In this document: positions 1-8,995 of the stretch, piece by piece
How positions within the stretch are numbered: position 1 is the stretch's first letter
Layout of the letters: each line of letters starts with the position of its first letter
From: Endozoicomonas montiporae CL-33
GTDB taxonomy: Bacteria; Pseudomonadota; Gammaproteobacteria; Pseudomonadales; Endozoicomonadaceae
Assembly (NCBI RefSeq): GCF_001583435.1
Contig: NZ_CP013251.1
Coordinates: 2,989,215 to 3,053,214, forward strand
Reading direction: 5' to 3'
DNA: 64,000 nucleotides
Made by a program: the position numbers and the translations under genes
The notes under the pieces: generated by a model
The model's database searches: none
The model's input: only the letters and a program-made list of their open reading frames with translations
Told to the model about the DNA's origin: nothing

Positions 1-108
1 CGTCAACCATTGAAACGCGTAAATACCAACCTATCTCAGTTCTGTTGTGATTTACCCGCGATCGACTTAGGGCATGAAGCCAGTACAGACGATTCCTACC
101 CTAGCTAA
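1..108 (+). CDS. possible 3' end of a gene entering from the left edge (weak)
   Basis: Frame 1 is open from the first base to a TAA at 106-108, giving 35 residues (beginning RQPLKRVN, ending DDSYPS). I do not recognise it, and an open stretch this short can occur by chance. The other two plus frames stop early. No ribosome site or start can be seen because the window begins inside it. Between it and the rpsA terminator (109-192) I see nothing identifiable. Confidence 0.15.
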   Translation, partial: RQPLKRVNTNLSQFCCDLPAIDLGHEASTDDSYPS

Positions 109-192
109 CCCAAATCAAGAAATCAAGCAAGCTATTGATAAGCCTGCCGAAAATAGTCTCCCAGCGGCATGGCTTCGCATTTTCATCAGACG

Positions 193-227
193 AAAAAAAA
201 CCGCAGGTTTACCCTGCGGTTTTTTTT
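193..227 (-). terminator. rho-independent terminator after rpsA
   Basis: A 7-bp GC stem (CCGCAGG/CCTGCGG, 201-207 with 213-219) is flanked by eight A's on the left and eight T's on the right, so it can terminate in both directions. It lies 35 bp beyond the rpsA stop, and on the minus strand the hairpin is followed by a U-run. Confidence 0.85.
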
Positions 228-261
228 CAAGCTTTATGGCTTAACAGTCAGATTCTGGATC

Positions 262-1938
262 TTACTTGTTTTCCATCTGGGCTTTGATCAGGTCACCGAT
301 AGTGGTAGGACCGGCAGCTTCAGGAGCAGTGTTACGCAGTTCCTTGATAGCCGCTTTATCGTCAGCTTCGTCCTTCGCTTTGATGGACAGGCTGATGTTA
401 CGGTTCTTACGATCGATGCTGATGATGCGAGCTTCTACTTCTTCGCCTTCCTTCAGGACGTTAGTCGCGTCTTCAACGCGGTCACGGCTGATTTCGGAAG
501 CTTTCAGAGTAGCCAGAACGTCTTCTGCCAGCTCAACGGTAGCAGCCTTAGCGGTTACTTCCTTGATAACACCCTTAACGATAGAGCCCTTCTCGTTCAG
601 ACCAGCGAAGGCGTTGAACGGATCTTCAGACAGCTGCTTGATACCCAGGGAGATACGCTCACGCTCAGCGTCGATAGCCAGGATAACCGCTTCAACTTCG
701 TCGCCCTTACGGTACTGACGAACAGCTTCTTCACCCGCTTCGTTCCAGGAGATGTCAGACAGGTGAACCAGACCGTCGATACCACCGTCCAGACCGATGA
801 AGATACCGAAGTCAGTGATAGACTTGATCTTACCAGCCAGCTTGTCGCCCTTGTTGAAGGAACCGGAGAAGTCTTCCCATGGGTTGGTCTTGCACTGCTT
901 GATACCCAGAGAGATACGACGACGCTCTTCGTCGATGTCCAGAACCTGAACTTCAACTTCGTCACCCAGAGCAACAACCTTGGATGGGTGGATGTTCTTG
1001 TTGGTCCAGTCCATTTCGGAAACGTGTACCAGACCTTCAACACCTTCTTCCAGCTCAACGAAGCAGCCGTAGTCAGTCAGGTTGGTTACGCGACCGGAAG
1101 CACGGGTGCCTTCCGGGAAGCGGTTAGTGATAGCTACCCATGGATCTTCACCCAGCTGCTTCAGACCCAGAGATACGCGGTTGCGCTCACGGTCGAACTT
1201 CAGAACCTTAACGTTGATCTCGTCACCAACATTAACGATTTCGCTAGGATGCTTGATGCGCTTCCAGGCCATGTCAGTGATGTGCAGCAGGCCGTCAACA
1301 CCACCCAGATCTACGAACGCGCCGTAGTCGGTCAGGTTCTTAACGATACCCTTAACTTCCAGACCTTCCTGCAGAGTGCCCAGCAGCTCTTCACGCTCAG
1401 CGCTGTTTTCAGCTTCCAGTACGGAACGACGGGAAACAACAACGTTGTTGCGCTTCTGGTCCAGCTTGATTACCTTGAATTCCAGCTCTTTGCCTTCCAG
1501 GTGAGCAGTGTCACGTACTGGACGAACGTCAACCAGAGAACCAGGCAGGAACGCACGGATAGTGTTAACGTCAACAGTGAAGCCGCCTTTGACTTTACCG
1601 GAGATAACACCTTTAACAATTTCTTCAGCTTCGAAGGCTTTTTCCAGCTCGCCCCAAGCTTCCATACGCTTGGCTTTTTCACGAGACAGACGAGTTTCAC
1701 CGAAACCATCTTCAACAGCGTCCAGAGCAACCTGAACTTCATCGCCAACAGCGATGGTCAGTTCGCCCTGTTCGTTCAGGAACTGAGCTTTAGGGATAAC
1801 GCCTTCAGACTTCAGACCAGCGTGTACAGTCACCCAGTCGTTGTCGATATCGATTACCTGGCCGCTAACAATAGCGCCCGGCTTCATTTCGATTTCTTGC
1901 AGGCTTTCTTCAAACAGATCAGCAAAGCTTTCGCTCAT
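262..1938 (-). CDS. rpsA: 30S ribosomal protein S1
   Basis: Binds mRNA and helps the 30S subunit unfold and load structured or leaderless-poor messages. The 558-residue product is close to the E. coli length (557) and consists of six S1 (OB-fold) repeats; the recurring blocks '[22 protein letters not shown]' type and '[20 protein letters not shown]' type are easily seen. I chose the ATG at 1938 ([13 protein letters not shown]) over in-frame ATGs at 1944 and 1953 because an AGGA sits 6-8 bases before it and because S1 proteins start at this point. It is the last gene of the cmk-rpsA end of the cluster, 295 bp after cmk, with its own structured leader. Confidence 0.97.
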   Translation of the reverse strand: MSESFADLFEESLQEIEMKPGAIVSGQVIDIDNDWVTVHAGLKSEGVIPKAQFLNEQGELTIAVGDEVQVALDAVEDGFGETRLSREKAKRMEAWGELEKAFEAEEIVKGVISGKVKGGFTVDVNTIRAFLPGSLVDVRPVRDTAHLEGKELEFKVIKLDQKRNNVVVSRRSVLEAENSAEREELLGTLQEGLEVKGIVKNLTDYGAFVDLGGVDGLLHITDMAWKRIKHPSEIVNVGDEINVKVLKFDRERNRVSLGLKQLGEDPWVAITNRFPEGTRASGRVTNLTDYGCFVELEEGVEGLVHVSEMDWTNKNIHPSKVVALGDEVEVQVLDIDEERRRISLGIKQCKTNPWEDFSGSFNKGDKLAGKIKSITDFGIFIGLDGGIDGLVHLSDISWNEAGEEAVRQYRKGDEVEAVILAIDAERERISLGIKQLSEDPFNAFAGLNEKGSIVKGVIKEVTAKAATVELAEDVLATLKASEISRDRVEDATNVLKEGEEVEARIISIDRKNRNISLSIKAKDEADDKAAIKELRNTAPEAAGPTTIGDLIKAQMENK

Positions 1939-2006
1939 GGTCATTCCTATCAATTCGACAGTGTAGTCAGAGCACCCCCGGGGCGGGATGTTGTTCTACC
2001 TGCCGG

Positions 2007-2082
2007 CCACACCGCCAGTCAGTGTGGGTTAGTTTCATTCAGTCCGGAGCTGGAAACACTGGCATTCAGCCAATTCCGGACT
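2007..2082 (-). promoter_or_regulatory. structured rpsA leader (two hairpins)
   Basis: In the rpsA 5' region two inverted repeats are visible: CCACAC/GTGTGG (2007-2012 with 2022-2027) and a perfect AGTCCGGA/TCCGGACT (2041-2048 with 2075-2082) with an inner GCTG/CAGC pair. In E. coli the rpsA leader folds into several hairpins through which S1 represses its own translation. A similar role here is inference from position and structure. Confidence 0.4.
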
Positions 2083-2118
2083 CTTTGGATTAATACAGAC
2101 AACAACCGATCATCTGTA

Positions 2119-2165
2119 CTTTAAAAATAACAGGCTGCCTGACACTGCCAGACAGCCTGTTTATT
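2119..2165 (-). terminator. terminator/hairpin after cmk
   Basis: ACAGGCTG (2130-2137) pairs with CAGCCTGT (2153-2160); an inner CTG/CAG extends the stem across one mismatch. On the minus strand the stem is followed by TTATTTTTAAAG, so it looks like the terminator of the cmk transcript. The plus-strand side is followed by TTATTATT. Confidence 0.6.
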
Positions 2166-2232
2166 ATTCTCTCATGCTGATTCAGGATTGAACCACCGGG
2201 CACGTCAGCTCAGAGCTTCGGATACCGGTCAA

Positions 2233-2985
2233 TCAGATAAGACCTTTCTGTCGCATACCATCCAGTATACGACTAAATACTTCCTGAATGGTCAGACGGG
2301 TGCTGTCCAGTTGCAGGGCATCGTCAGCCGGTTTGAGCGGAGCCACTTCGCGATTCATATCGCGCTCGTCCCGCGCCTGAATGTCAGCTAAAAGCTGATC
2401 AAAACTAGCATCAATTCCTTTCAGTTGCAACTGGTTTTGTCGGCGTTTTGCCCGCTCTTCGGCACTGGCCGTGAGATAGACCTTGAAGTTCGCAGCCGGG
2501 AACACAACCGTTCCCATATCACGACCATCAGCCACCAGACCCGGCGCATGGGCAAAATCTCGCTGACGCATCAACAGTGCCGCGCGAACCTTGGGCTGTG
2601 TTGCCACTTTCGATGCCTTTGCACCGACTTCCTCAGTGCGCAGGTTGGCTCCGACCTTTTCCCCTTCGAGAATAATGGTCATACCTTCCCCGTCCTGACC
2701 CGGCTCAAACTGCACATCAAGGTGCCCCGCCAACACTTCCAGAGAAGCTTCGTCAGCAAAATCAACACCATGATTAATAGCAGCCAGAGCGGTCAGTCGG
2801 TACAAAGCACCACTGTCCAACAAATGCCAGCCCAGCTCTTTTGCCAGAAGGGCTGCTACTGTACCTTTACCGGACCCGCTGGGACCATCAATGGTCACAA
2901 CGGGCGCATTCGTTCTGTACACCTGAGGTTCAGCACCTCTGCCAGAAGACTGCATGTCCAGCTCAGGGTTATCAGAGTTACTCAC
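2233..2985 (-). CDS. cmk: cytidylate kinase
   Basis: Phosphorylates CMP and dCMP with ATP in pyrimidine nucleotide salvage. The P-loop GPSGSGKGT lies at about residues 34-42, followed by the LDSGALYR substrate-binding region and a [11 protein letters not shown] segment typical of Cmk. The first possible start is a GTG at 2983-2985 that overlaps the stop of the upstream tyrA-aroA gene by four bases (GTGA), suggesting translational coupling; this gives 250 residues against ~227 in E. coli. An internal ATG at 2955 (240 residues) is an alternative. Order tyrA-aroA, cmk, rpsA matches Pseudomonas. Confidence 0.95.
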   Translation of the reverse strand: MSNSDNPELDMQSSGRGAEPQVYRTNAPVVTIDGPSGSGKGTVAALLAKELGWHLLDSGALYRLTALAAINHGVDFADEASLEVLAGHLDVQFEPGQDGEGMTIILEGEKVGANLRTEEVGAKASKVATQPKVRAALLMRQRDFAHAPGLVADGRDMGTVVFPAANFKVYLTASAEERAKRRQNQLQLKGIDASFDQLLADIQARDERDMNREVAPLKPADDALQLDSTRLTIQEVFSRILDGMRQKGLI

Positions 2986-5237
2986 TCGTCTTGTCCTTCA
3001 ACAGATAATTTCAGGCCGACATGACTGGCCAGCCTGACAAAATTCGGGAACGAAGTCGCTACATTAGCGCAATCCTTGATGCGGATAACACCTTGCGCCT
3101 GCAGCGACGCTACCGCAAACGCCATGGCAATTCGATGATCTCCATGGCTTTCTACGGTTCCTGCCGCAAAAGGTTTGCCACCTTTGACAATCATACCATC
3201 CGGCAGAGCCTCGGCATCAATACCCAGAGCCTGCAAACCATCGGCCATTGCCTGTATCCGGTCGCTTTCCTTGACGCGCAACTCTTCAGCACCGCGCAGA
3301 ATGGTCTCACCCCCGGCACAGGCTGCTGCAACAAACAACACTGGAAACTCGTCAATAGCCAGAGGCACAAGGTGCTCGGGAATTTCAATCCCTTTTAGCG
3401 GCGCGTAGCGCACACGAATATCGGCAACCGGTTCACCACCCACCAGCTTCTCATTCGACAGACTAATGTCCGCACCCATAAGACGCAGAATATCCAGCAC
3501 GCCGGTTCGGGTCGGATTAATACCCACATGAGGCAACAGCAGATCCGAACCTTCCGCGATACTGGCTGCCACCATAAAAAACGCAGCGGATGAGATATCA
3601 GCGGGCACATCAATTTTGGTAGCGGTCAGCTTACCGCCCCCGCAAACAGATACCCGGTCACCATCAACGGCAACAGGATACCCGAACCCGGACAACATTC
3701 GATTCGTATGATCACGCACAATTCCCGGAGCAACCGTAGACGTTTCACCTTCCGCATACAGTCCGGCCAGCAGCAGGCAGGACTGCACCTGTGCGGAAGC
3801 TACCGGCAAATCATAGTGAATGCCGGACAGTTTTTGACCACCTTTAATCACCAGAGGCGGACGACCACCTTCTGACGTTTCAATGGCAGCGCCCATTTCC
3901 AACAGAGGTTTAACCACACGATTCATGGGCCGACCCGACAAGGAGGTATCGCCCGTCAGGGTGACATCAAACGATTGCGCAGCCATCAGTCCGGACATCA
4001 GACGCATGGCTGTTCCGGCATTGCCCAGATAGAGAGGCCCCGGAGGTTGCTGCAGACCGTGCATACCGACGCCATGAATGGTAACCCGTCCATCGTGCGG
4101 ACCTTCAATATCCACCCCCATGTCACGAAAGGCCTGCAACGTGGCCATGGCATCCTCGCCTTCCAGAAAGCCATCCACAACGGTTTCGCCCTCAGCGAGG
4201 GCCCCCAGCATAATAGAACGATGGGAAACCGATTTATCACCGGGAACTCGCAGTTCACCAGAGACTTTACCACCCGGCTGGGCAACAAAGGTTTGCTGTA
4301 CTTCATTCATAGTTTTAGAGTCACTCAGCGTGGTCATATAGGCTCTTCTTTCCAACAGGCTGGTAAAGTGTCGCCGAGCAGTGGATGCCCGTTCAAAAAT
4401 ACCCAGCATGCGTTGGCTGTCTTTATTAATAATGGCGTTCCGAAGCCCTTCAAGACCTTCTGTAAAACGATCCAGCGCCTGCAACACGGCATCCCGGTTA
4501 CCCAGGGCAATATCATGCCACATAGTCGGGTCACTGCCGGCAATCCGGGTAAAATCCCGAAAACCTCCGGCAGCGTAACGAAATATTTCCTGATTCTCCC
4601 GGTTCCCTGCCAGCGTATCGACCAGAGAGAAAGCCAGAAAGTGCGGCAAATGACTGGTCAAGGCCAACACTTCATCATGGTGAGCCACAGCCATGGTATC
4701 GACGTGCGCCCCACACTGCTGCCACAGCGATTTAACCAGACCGATTGCATGAGCATTCGTGTGCGGAAGCGGTGTCAGTATGACTTTATGACCTTTAAAC
4801 AGATCAACCTGCGCAGCCGTGACACCACTTTTTTCAGAACCGGCAATCGGATGCCCCGGAACCAGACTTGCAGGCACTTCACCAAACAGTTGTCGTGCAG
4901 ATTCAACCAGGGAACCTTTGCAACTTCCAACATCGGTAATGACCTTATCTTCAAGAGGCACCGCCAGCAGCTGCCTGAGCACTGCCGGCATGGCCAGCAT
5001 CGGAACCGCCAGCATAATCACATCTGCACGGCTCACACCCTCCTGAAGGTCATAACAGGGAGAGTCAATCAATCCGGTTTCAACAGCGATATCAACAGAG
5101 TCCCGGTGACGATCAAAACCCGCCACCTCATTACACACTCTTTTTGCCTTTAACGCTGCTGCAAAAGAACCGCCAATAAGACCCAGCCCCAACACCAGAA
5201 CATTAATGCTCTTGTCCTTCAACGTCCAATTATCCAC
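2982..5237 (-). CDS. tyrA-aroA: bifunctional prephenate dehydrogenase / EPSP synthase (TyrA-AroA fusion)
   Basis: One 751-residue polypeptide for two aromatic-pathway steps. Residues ~10-295 are the NAD(P)-dependent prephenate/arogenate dehydrogenase: Rossmann motif GLGLIGG (17-23) and the TSHLPHF segment near 194-200. Residues ~312-751 are 5-enolpyruvylshikimate-3-phosphate synthase with PGDKSVSHR (332-340), the GNAGTAMR class motif and the C-terminal DHRIAMAF motif. An internal Met at 301 marks the junction. The start is GTG at 5235-5237, overlapping the hisC stop by one base (TAGTG). This fusion is established in Pseudomonas and relatives, so it is a lineage marker rather than a novelty. 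Confidence 0.95.
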   Translation of the reverse strand: MDNWTLKDKSINVLVLGLGLIGGSFAAALKAKRVCNEVAGFDRHRDSVDIAVETGLIDSPCYDLQEGVSRADVIMLAVPMLAMPAVLRQLLAVPLEDKVITDVGSCKGSLVESARQLFGEVPASLVPGHPIAGSEKSGVTAAQVDLFKGHKVILTPLPHTNAHAIGLVKSLWQQCGAHVDTMAVAHHDEVLALTSHLPHFLAFSLVDTLAGNRENQEIFRYAAGGFRDFTRIAGSDPTMWHDIALGNRDAVLQALDRFTEGLEGLRNAIINKDSQRMLGIFERASTARRHFTSLLERRAYMTTLSDSKTMNEVQQTFVAQPGGKVSGELRVPGDKSVSHRSIMLGALAEGETVVDGFLEGEDAMATLQAFRDMGVDIEGPHDGRVTIHGVGMHGLQQPPGPLYLGNAGTAMRLMSGLMAAQSFDVTLTGDTSLSGRPMNRVVKPLLEMGAAIETSEGGRPPLVIKGGQKLSGIHYDLPVASAQVQSCLLLAGLYAEGETSTVAPGIVRDHTNRMLSGFGYPVAVDGDRVSVCGGGKLTATKIDVPADISSAAFFMVAASIAEGSDLLLPHVGINPTRTGVLDILRLMGADISLSNEKLVGGEPVADIRVRYAPLKGIEIPEHLVPLAIDEFPVLFVAAACAGGETILRGAEELRVKESDRIQAMADGLQALGIDAEALPDGMIVKGGKPFAAGTVESHGDHRIAMAFAVASLQAQGVIRIKDCANVATSFPNFVRLASHVGLKLSVEGQDE

Positions 5238-6352
5238 TAGATTACCGCTTCTTTTACTTCAGCCAATGCTTGCAGAAAACGATCATTTTCTTCCGGCAGA
5301 CCTATGGACACCCTTAAATGCCGCAGCATTCCATAATTGGCAACAGGGCGAACAATCACCCCTTTCTCCAACAACTTCTGATAAACCACCATGGCATCGC
5401 CACCGGTATCAAAAGTAATAAAGTTTCCTTTAGAAGGTATGTAGGCAAAGCCCTGATCCTGAAGACCAGTAGCTACCTTTTCCAGCCCTTCAGAGTTCAA
5501 TGACCGGGAGCGAGCCAGGTAGTCCTCATCTTCCAGAACAGCAACCGCTGCCGCCTCACCCAGATTATTCACATTAAACGGCTGTCGTAGCTTATTTAGC
5601 ACGCTGGCAATATTCTTACTGGATACGGAATAACCGACTCGACTACCCGCAAGGCCATAGGCTTTAGAAAAGGTTCGCGTCACCACCAGATTGGGGTATT
5701 GGTTCAAGAGAGCGATACCGTCAGGATGTTTTTCATCCTGCACATATTCAAAATACGCTTCATCCAGAACAACGATAATATCGTTACGCACCTTGTCCAG
5801 AAAACACACCAGCTCATCCCGGGAAAAAGCGGTTCCTGTCGGATTGTTAGGATTGGCCAGAAAGATCATGCGGGTATCTTCCCGAACCGCATCAGCCATC
5901 GCTTCCAGATCATGCCCCCAGTTTCTGGCTGGCACAACAATACTTTCGGCACCGGCTGCCTTCACAGCAATCGGATAAACGACAAACGCATATTCCGAGA
6001 AAACAGCCGACACTCCAGGTTTTAACCATGACTGCGCCAGCAGCACCAGTACGTCATTGGAACCATTGCCGAACGTTATCTGCTCCGGCAGAACCTGCAA
6101 TTTCTGACTCAAAGCCTGACGCAGATTAAACAGGTTACCATCCGGATAACGGGCAATATCTGACAGTTGTCGCTTAATTGAAGCCAGCGAAGAAGGTGCC
6201 GGCCCCAATGGATTCTCATTACTGGCCAGCTTGACTATATCCGCTTCATCCAGACCCTGCTCTCTTGCCAGCTCCTCTATCGGTTTACCCGGCAAATAAG
6301 GGCTCAACGACCTTACCCCCGAAACGGCCAGCTCGACGAAATCACACCCCAT
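5237..6352 (-). CDS. hisC: histidinol-phosphate aminotransferase
   Basis: PLP-dependent fold-type I aminotransferase of histidine synthesis. In this aromatic cluster it probably also transaminates phenylpyruvate or 4-hydroxyphenylpyruvate, as inferred for its Pseudomonas counterpart (hisC2). Visible motifs: KLASNENPLGP near the N-terminus, NPNNPTG, DEAYFEY, and the PLP-lysine segment TFSKAYGLAGSRVGY. 371 residues, normal for the family. The ATG at 6352 is preceded by AGGTGATTT. It lies 21 bp after pheA and runs directly into tyrA-aroA. Confidence 0.93.
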   Translation of the reverse strand: MGCDFVELAVSGVRSLSPYLPGKPIEELAREQGLDEADIVKLASNENPLGPAPSSLASIKRQLSDIARYPDGNLFNLRQALSQKLQVLPEQITFGNGSNDVLVLLAQSWLKPGVSAVFSEYAFVVYPIAVKAAGAESIVVPARNWGHDLEAMADAVREDTRMIFLANPNNPTGTAFSRDELVCFLDKVRNDIIVVLDEAYFEYVQDEKHPDGIALLNQYPNLVVTRTFSKAYGLAGSRVGYSVSSKNIASVLNKLRQPFNVNNLGEAAAVAVLEDEDYLARSRSLNSEGLEKVATGLQDQGFAYIPSKGNFITFDTGGDAMVVYQKLLEKGVIVRPVANYGMLRHLRVSIGLPEENDRFLQALAEVKEAVI

Positions 6353-6373
6353 AAATCACCTGTTCACTTATTT

Positions 6374-7459
6374 TTAAAGTACACCTTTAGGGTAAGAACC
6401 CAGCACCTTCAGATCGTTAGCGCGCTCTCCCAACCGCTCCAGAACAATATTGACCACAGGGTCATCGATATGCCCTGAAAAATCGATAAAGAAGACATAA
6501 TTCCAGGTACCACTGCGCGACGGTCTGGTCTCAATTCGGGTCAGGTCAATATTGTGCACCTGAAAGACCTCCAGAATAGCATGCAGAGCACCGGGCTGGT
6601 TTCTCATGCTAACGACGATGGATGTTTTATCCGCACCACTGATCTGCACATCCTGATTACCAATAATCAGAAAGCGGGTTGAGTTATCTGGCTGATCTTC
6701 AATTTTCTCGGCTATTTTTTCCAGACCGTACATTTCTGCGGCCATATCTCCGGCAATAGCTGCGGCATTCCACTCACCCTTGATTCGGCGGGCAGCTTCA
6801 GCATTGGAGTTGACTGCAACGCGTTCCGCCATTGGCCAGTGAGCATCCAGCCATTTACGACACTGCGCCAGTGACTGGGCATGAGAATAAATACGGGTGA
6901 TATGATCCCGACGGGTGTTTTCCGACACCAGCATGTGCTGGTGTATTCGCAACACCACTTCACCACAGATTTTAAGATTGGAATCCATAAAGCTGTCGAG
7001 GGTATGACTGACGACACCTTCCGTGGAGTTTTCCACCGGTACAACGCCATAATTGACCGCACCGGCGGTCACTTCACGAAACACCTCATCGATGGCTGAC
7101 ATAGGTACACAGACAGCCGAATGCCCAAAATGCTTAATCGCTGCCTGCTGAGTAAACGTACCTTCTGGCCCCAGAAACGCCACCTTTACCGGTTCTTCCA
7201 AAGCCAGACAGGCCGACATAATTTCCCGAAACAGACGCGCCATTTCTTCGTCATCAAGTGGCCCGTCGTTGCGATCCATTACACGACGCAAAACCTGTGC
7301 CTCACGTTCCGGACGGTAATAGACAGCATCCCTGTTTTGCTGCTGCTTAACCTGCGCCACAGCCTGGGCACACTTTGCCCTGTCACTGATCAGCTTCAGG
7401 ATTTCACCATCGAGCTTATCGATGCTCTCGCGCAGCTCTGCCAGCTTGTCATCTGTCAT
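6374..7459 (-). CDS. pheA: bifunctional chorismate mutase / prephenate dehydratase (P-protein)
   Basis: Converts chorismate through prephenate to phenylpyruvate. Three domains in order: AroQ-type chorismate mutase (~1-88, LRESIDKLDGEILKLISDRA), prephenate dehydratase (~92-270, with VPVENSTEGVVSHTLD and the catalytic TRF in DNSTRFLIIG), and a C-terminal ACT domain (~278-355, NQPGALHAIL and the IETRPS phenylalanine-binding motif), so feedback inhibition by phenylalanine is expected. 361 residues, close to Pseudomonas PheA. Transcribed after serC with a 89-bp gap containing a hairpin. Confidence 0.95.
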   Translation of the reverse strand: MTDDKLAELRESIDKLDGEILKLISDRAKCAQAVAQVKQQQNRDAVYYRPEREAQVLRRVMDRNDGPLDDEEMARLFREIMSACLALEEPVKVAFLGPEGTFTQQAAIKHFGHSAVCVPMSAIDEVFREVTAGAVNYGVVPVENSTEGVVSHTLDSFMDSNLKICGEVVLRIHQHMLVSENTRRDHITRIYSHAQSLAQCRKWLDAHWPMAERVAVNSNAEAARRIKGEWNAAAIAGDMAAEMYGLEKIAEKIEDQPDNSTRFLIIGNQDVQISGADKTSIVVSMRNQPGALHAILEVFQVHNIDLTRIETRPSRSGTWNYVFFIDFSGHIDDPVVNIVLERLGERANDLKVLGSYPKGVL

Positions 7460-7493
7460 AGTTATTCTCAGCTCTTTTTACTGCAATCAAACA

Positions 7494-7526
7494 CTTTCAG
7501 ACAGCCTGATGTCTGCCATCTGAAAG
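7494..7526 (-). other. inverted repeat between serC and pheA
   Basis: CTTTCAGA (7494-7501) and TCTGAAAG (7519-7526) form a perfect 8-bp stem with a 17-base loop; an alternative inner stem CAGAC/GTCTG (7498-7502 with 7511-7515) overlaps it. There is no U-run, so it is more likely an mRNA-processing or attenuation-like structure than a terminator. Confidence 0.35.
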
Positions 7527-7548
7527 CCGGATAGTTGACCAAAACCTG

Positions 7549-8679
7549 TCAGCCATAACGGCGTTCAAATTCCTGCATAAAGCTCACCAGCGCATCCACA
7601 TGGCTCTCCGGTACTGCATTATAGAGACTGGCTCTCATGCCGCCCACTGCCTTATGCCCCTTGAGATAAAGAAAACCTTCCTTTGCGGCCTCTACCAGAA
7701 ATACAGCGTCCAACTCCGGATCTGCGAGAGTAAAAGGCACATTCATACGGGAACACCAGCAGGGATCAATATTATTGCTATAAAAGCGCGTACTTTCTAT
7801 CTGCCCATACAGCTTGCGAGCCTTTCGCTCGTTAATTTTATCCATTTCCGCCAGTCCGCCCCGACGTTTCAGCCACTTAAACACCAGCCCTGCCAGATAC
7901 CAGGCGAAGGTCGACGGCGTGTTGTACATGGAATCCTTACTGGCCTGCGTGGCATAATCCCAGACTGCCGGGCAGGCAGAGGTATGCTTTTCCAGCAGGT
8001 CATCGCGCACAATCACCACCGTCAAACCAGCTGGACCGATGTTCTTTTGGGCACCGGCATAAATCACACCAAACTTGCTGACATCAATGGGTCTGGACAA
8101 GATGTTGGAAGACATATCGGCTACCAGTGGCACATCACCGGTTTCAGGAATATAGGGAAATTCCAGGCCACCGATCGTTTCATTCGGCGTGTAATGCACA
8201 TAGGCCGCATCACTACTGAACCGCCACTGCTCCTGTGAAGGCATCTGCCGGAATCCGGACAGCTTGCCATCAGCAATAATATTCACATTCAGGTAACGCT
8301 GGGCTTCCTTGATGGCAGACTGCGCCCAGTGACCACTGTTGACGTAATCCGCACTTTTTTTACTGCCCTTGAGGTTCAGGGGAACCGCGGCAAACTGCCC
8401 ACGGGCACCACCCTGCAGAAACAACACCTTGTAATTGGCAGGAATGTTCATCAGATCACGTAAATCCTGCTCGGACTCTTCCGCGACCTTAATAAACTCT
8501 TTCCCCCGGTGACTGATTTCCATCACCGAAGTTCCCATTCCATTAAAATCGAGCAGCTCTTCTCTGGCCTGCTCCAGCACTTCTCTTGGAATAGGCGCAG
8601 GGCCGGCAGAAAAGTTAAATACCTGTTTATCTATTGTTTCCGGATTATCCATCGTTACAGGACCAATAATATTATTCAC
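7549..8679 (-). CDS. serC: phosphoserine aminotransferase
   Basis: PLP enzyme that makes 3-phosphoserine from 3-phosphohydroxypyruvate and also acts in PLP synthesis. [10 protein letters not shown] near the N-terminus and the PLP-lysine segment [15 protein letters not shown] are diagnostic, as is [11 protein letters not shown]. The start is a GTG at 8679 with GGAG placed eight bases upstream, giving 376 residues; an ATG at residue 10 is a weaker alternative. First gene of the serC-pheA-hisC-tyrA/aroA-cmk-rpsA series. Confidence 0.95.
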   Translation of the reverse strand: MNNIIGPVTMDNPETIDKQVFNFSAGPAPIPREVLEQAREELLDFNGMGTSVMEISHRGKEFIKVAEESEQDLRDLMNIPANYKVLFLQGGARGQFAAVPLNLKGSKKSADYVNSGHWAQSAIKEAQRYLNVNIIADGKLSGFRQMPSQEQWRFSSDAAYVHYTPNETIGGLEFPYIPETGDVPLVADMSSNILSRPIDVSKFGVIYAGAQKNIGPAGLTVVIVRDDLLEKHTSACPAVWDYATQASKDSMYNTPSTFAWYLAGLVFKWLKRRGGLAEMDKINERKARKLYGQIESTRFYSNNIDPCWCSRMNVPFTLADPELDAVFLVEAAKEGFLYLKGHKAVGGMRASLYNAVPESHVDALVSFMQEFERRYG

Positions 8680-8738
8680 AATTTACTCTCCAGACTGACT
8701 CCAAGCCGCCGCATCCATTACCTCCCCAGTTGTAACGG

Positions 8739-8916
8739 ATATACCCATCGCCTTTGAAGATGTGGGGGGTGTTGGCTGCTCACGGCAACTGCTCCTGCGT
8801 TGCTCTAGCTCCTGCATCCATGCAGTCGTCACTCACCCCGATCACCTACTATTCGTAGGCTCACGGGGCTTCACTCCTTTGCCGCCTACCCACATCTCCA
8901 AATCCAACGGGTATAT
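8739..8916. repeat. ~178-bp MITE-like inverted-repeat element
   Basis: The left end (8740-8766, TATACCCA...TTTGAAGATGTGGG) and the right end (8889-8915, read in reverse TATACCCG...TTTGGAGATGTGGG) match at about 21 of 27 positions in inverted orientation. Inside are further palindromes: CTGCAT/ATGCAG (8812-8825) and a nested hairpin CCCCG..CCTAC-TATTC-GTAGG..CGGGG (8836-8867). No coding capacity. It fills most of the serC-gyrA gap and is best explained as a non-autonomous miniature element or a large REP/BIME-type repeat. A copy count in the genome would decide. Confidence 0.65.
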
Positions 8917-8950
8917 AGAAATTACGACAGACAAACCAATGGTGACAGAC

Positions 8951-8983
8951 AAAAACGCCAGCATTGAACGCTGGCGTTTTATT
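8951..8983 (-). terminator. gyrA terminator
   Basis: AACGCCAGC/GCTGGCGTT hairpin (about 8954-8979) with a short A/T-containing loop, A's on the left and TTTTATT on the right. It lies just past the gyrA stop (8996) and can serve both directions. Confidence 0.85.
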
Positions 8984-8995
8984 CAGTCAGACCTT

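Noticed and set aside
169..2124. A 651-codon open frame antisense to rpsA, and other long frames opposite rpsA, gyrA, lon and acnB
   Set aside because: They are mirror frames of strongly conserved genes, with phenylalanine/glutamine-rich composition and no ribosome sites or domains.
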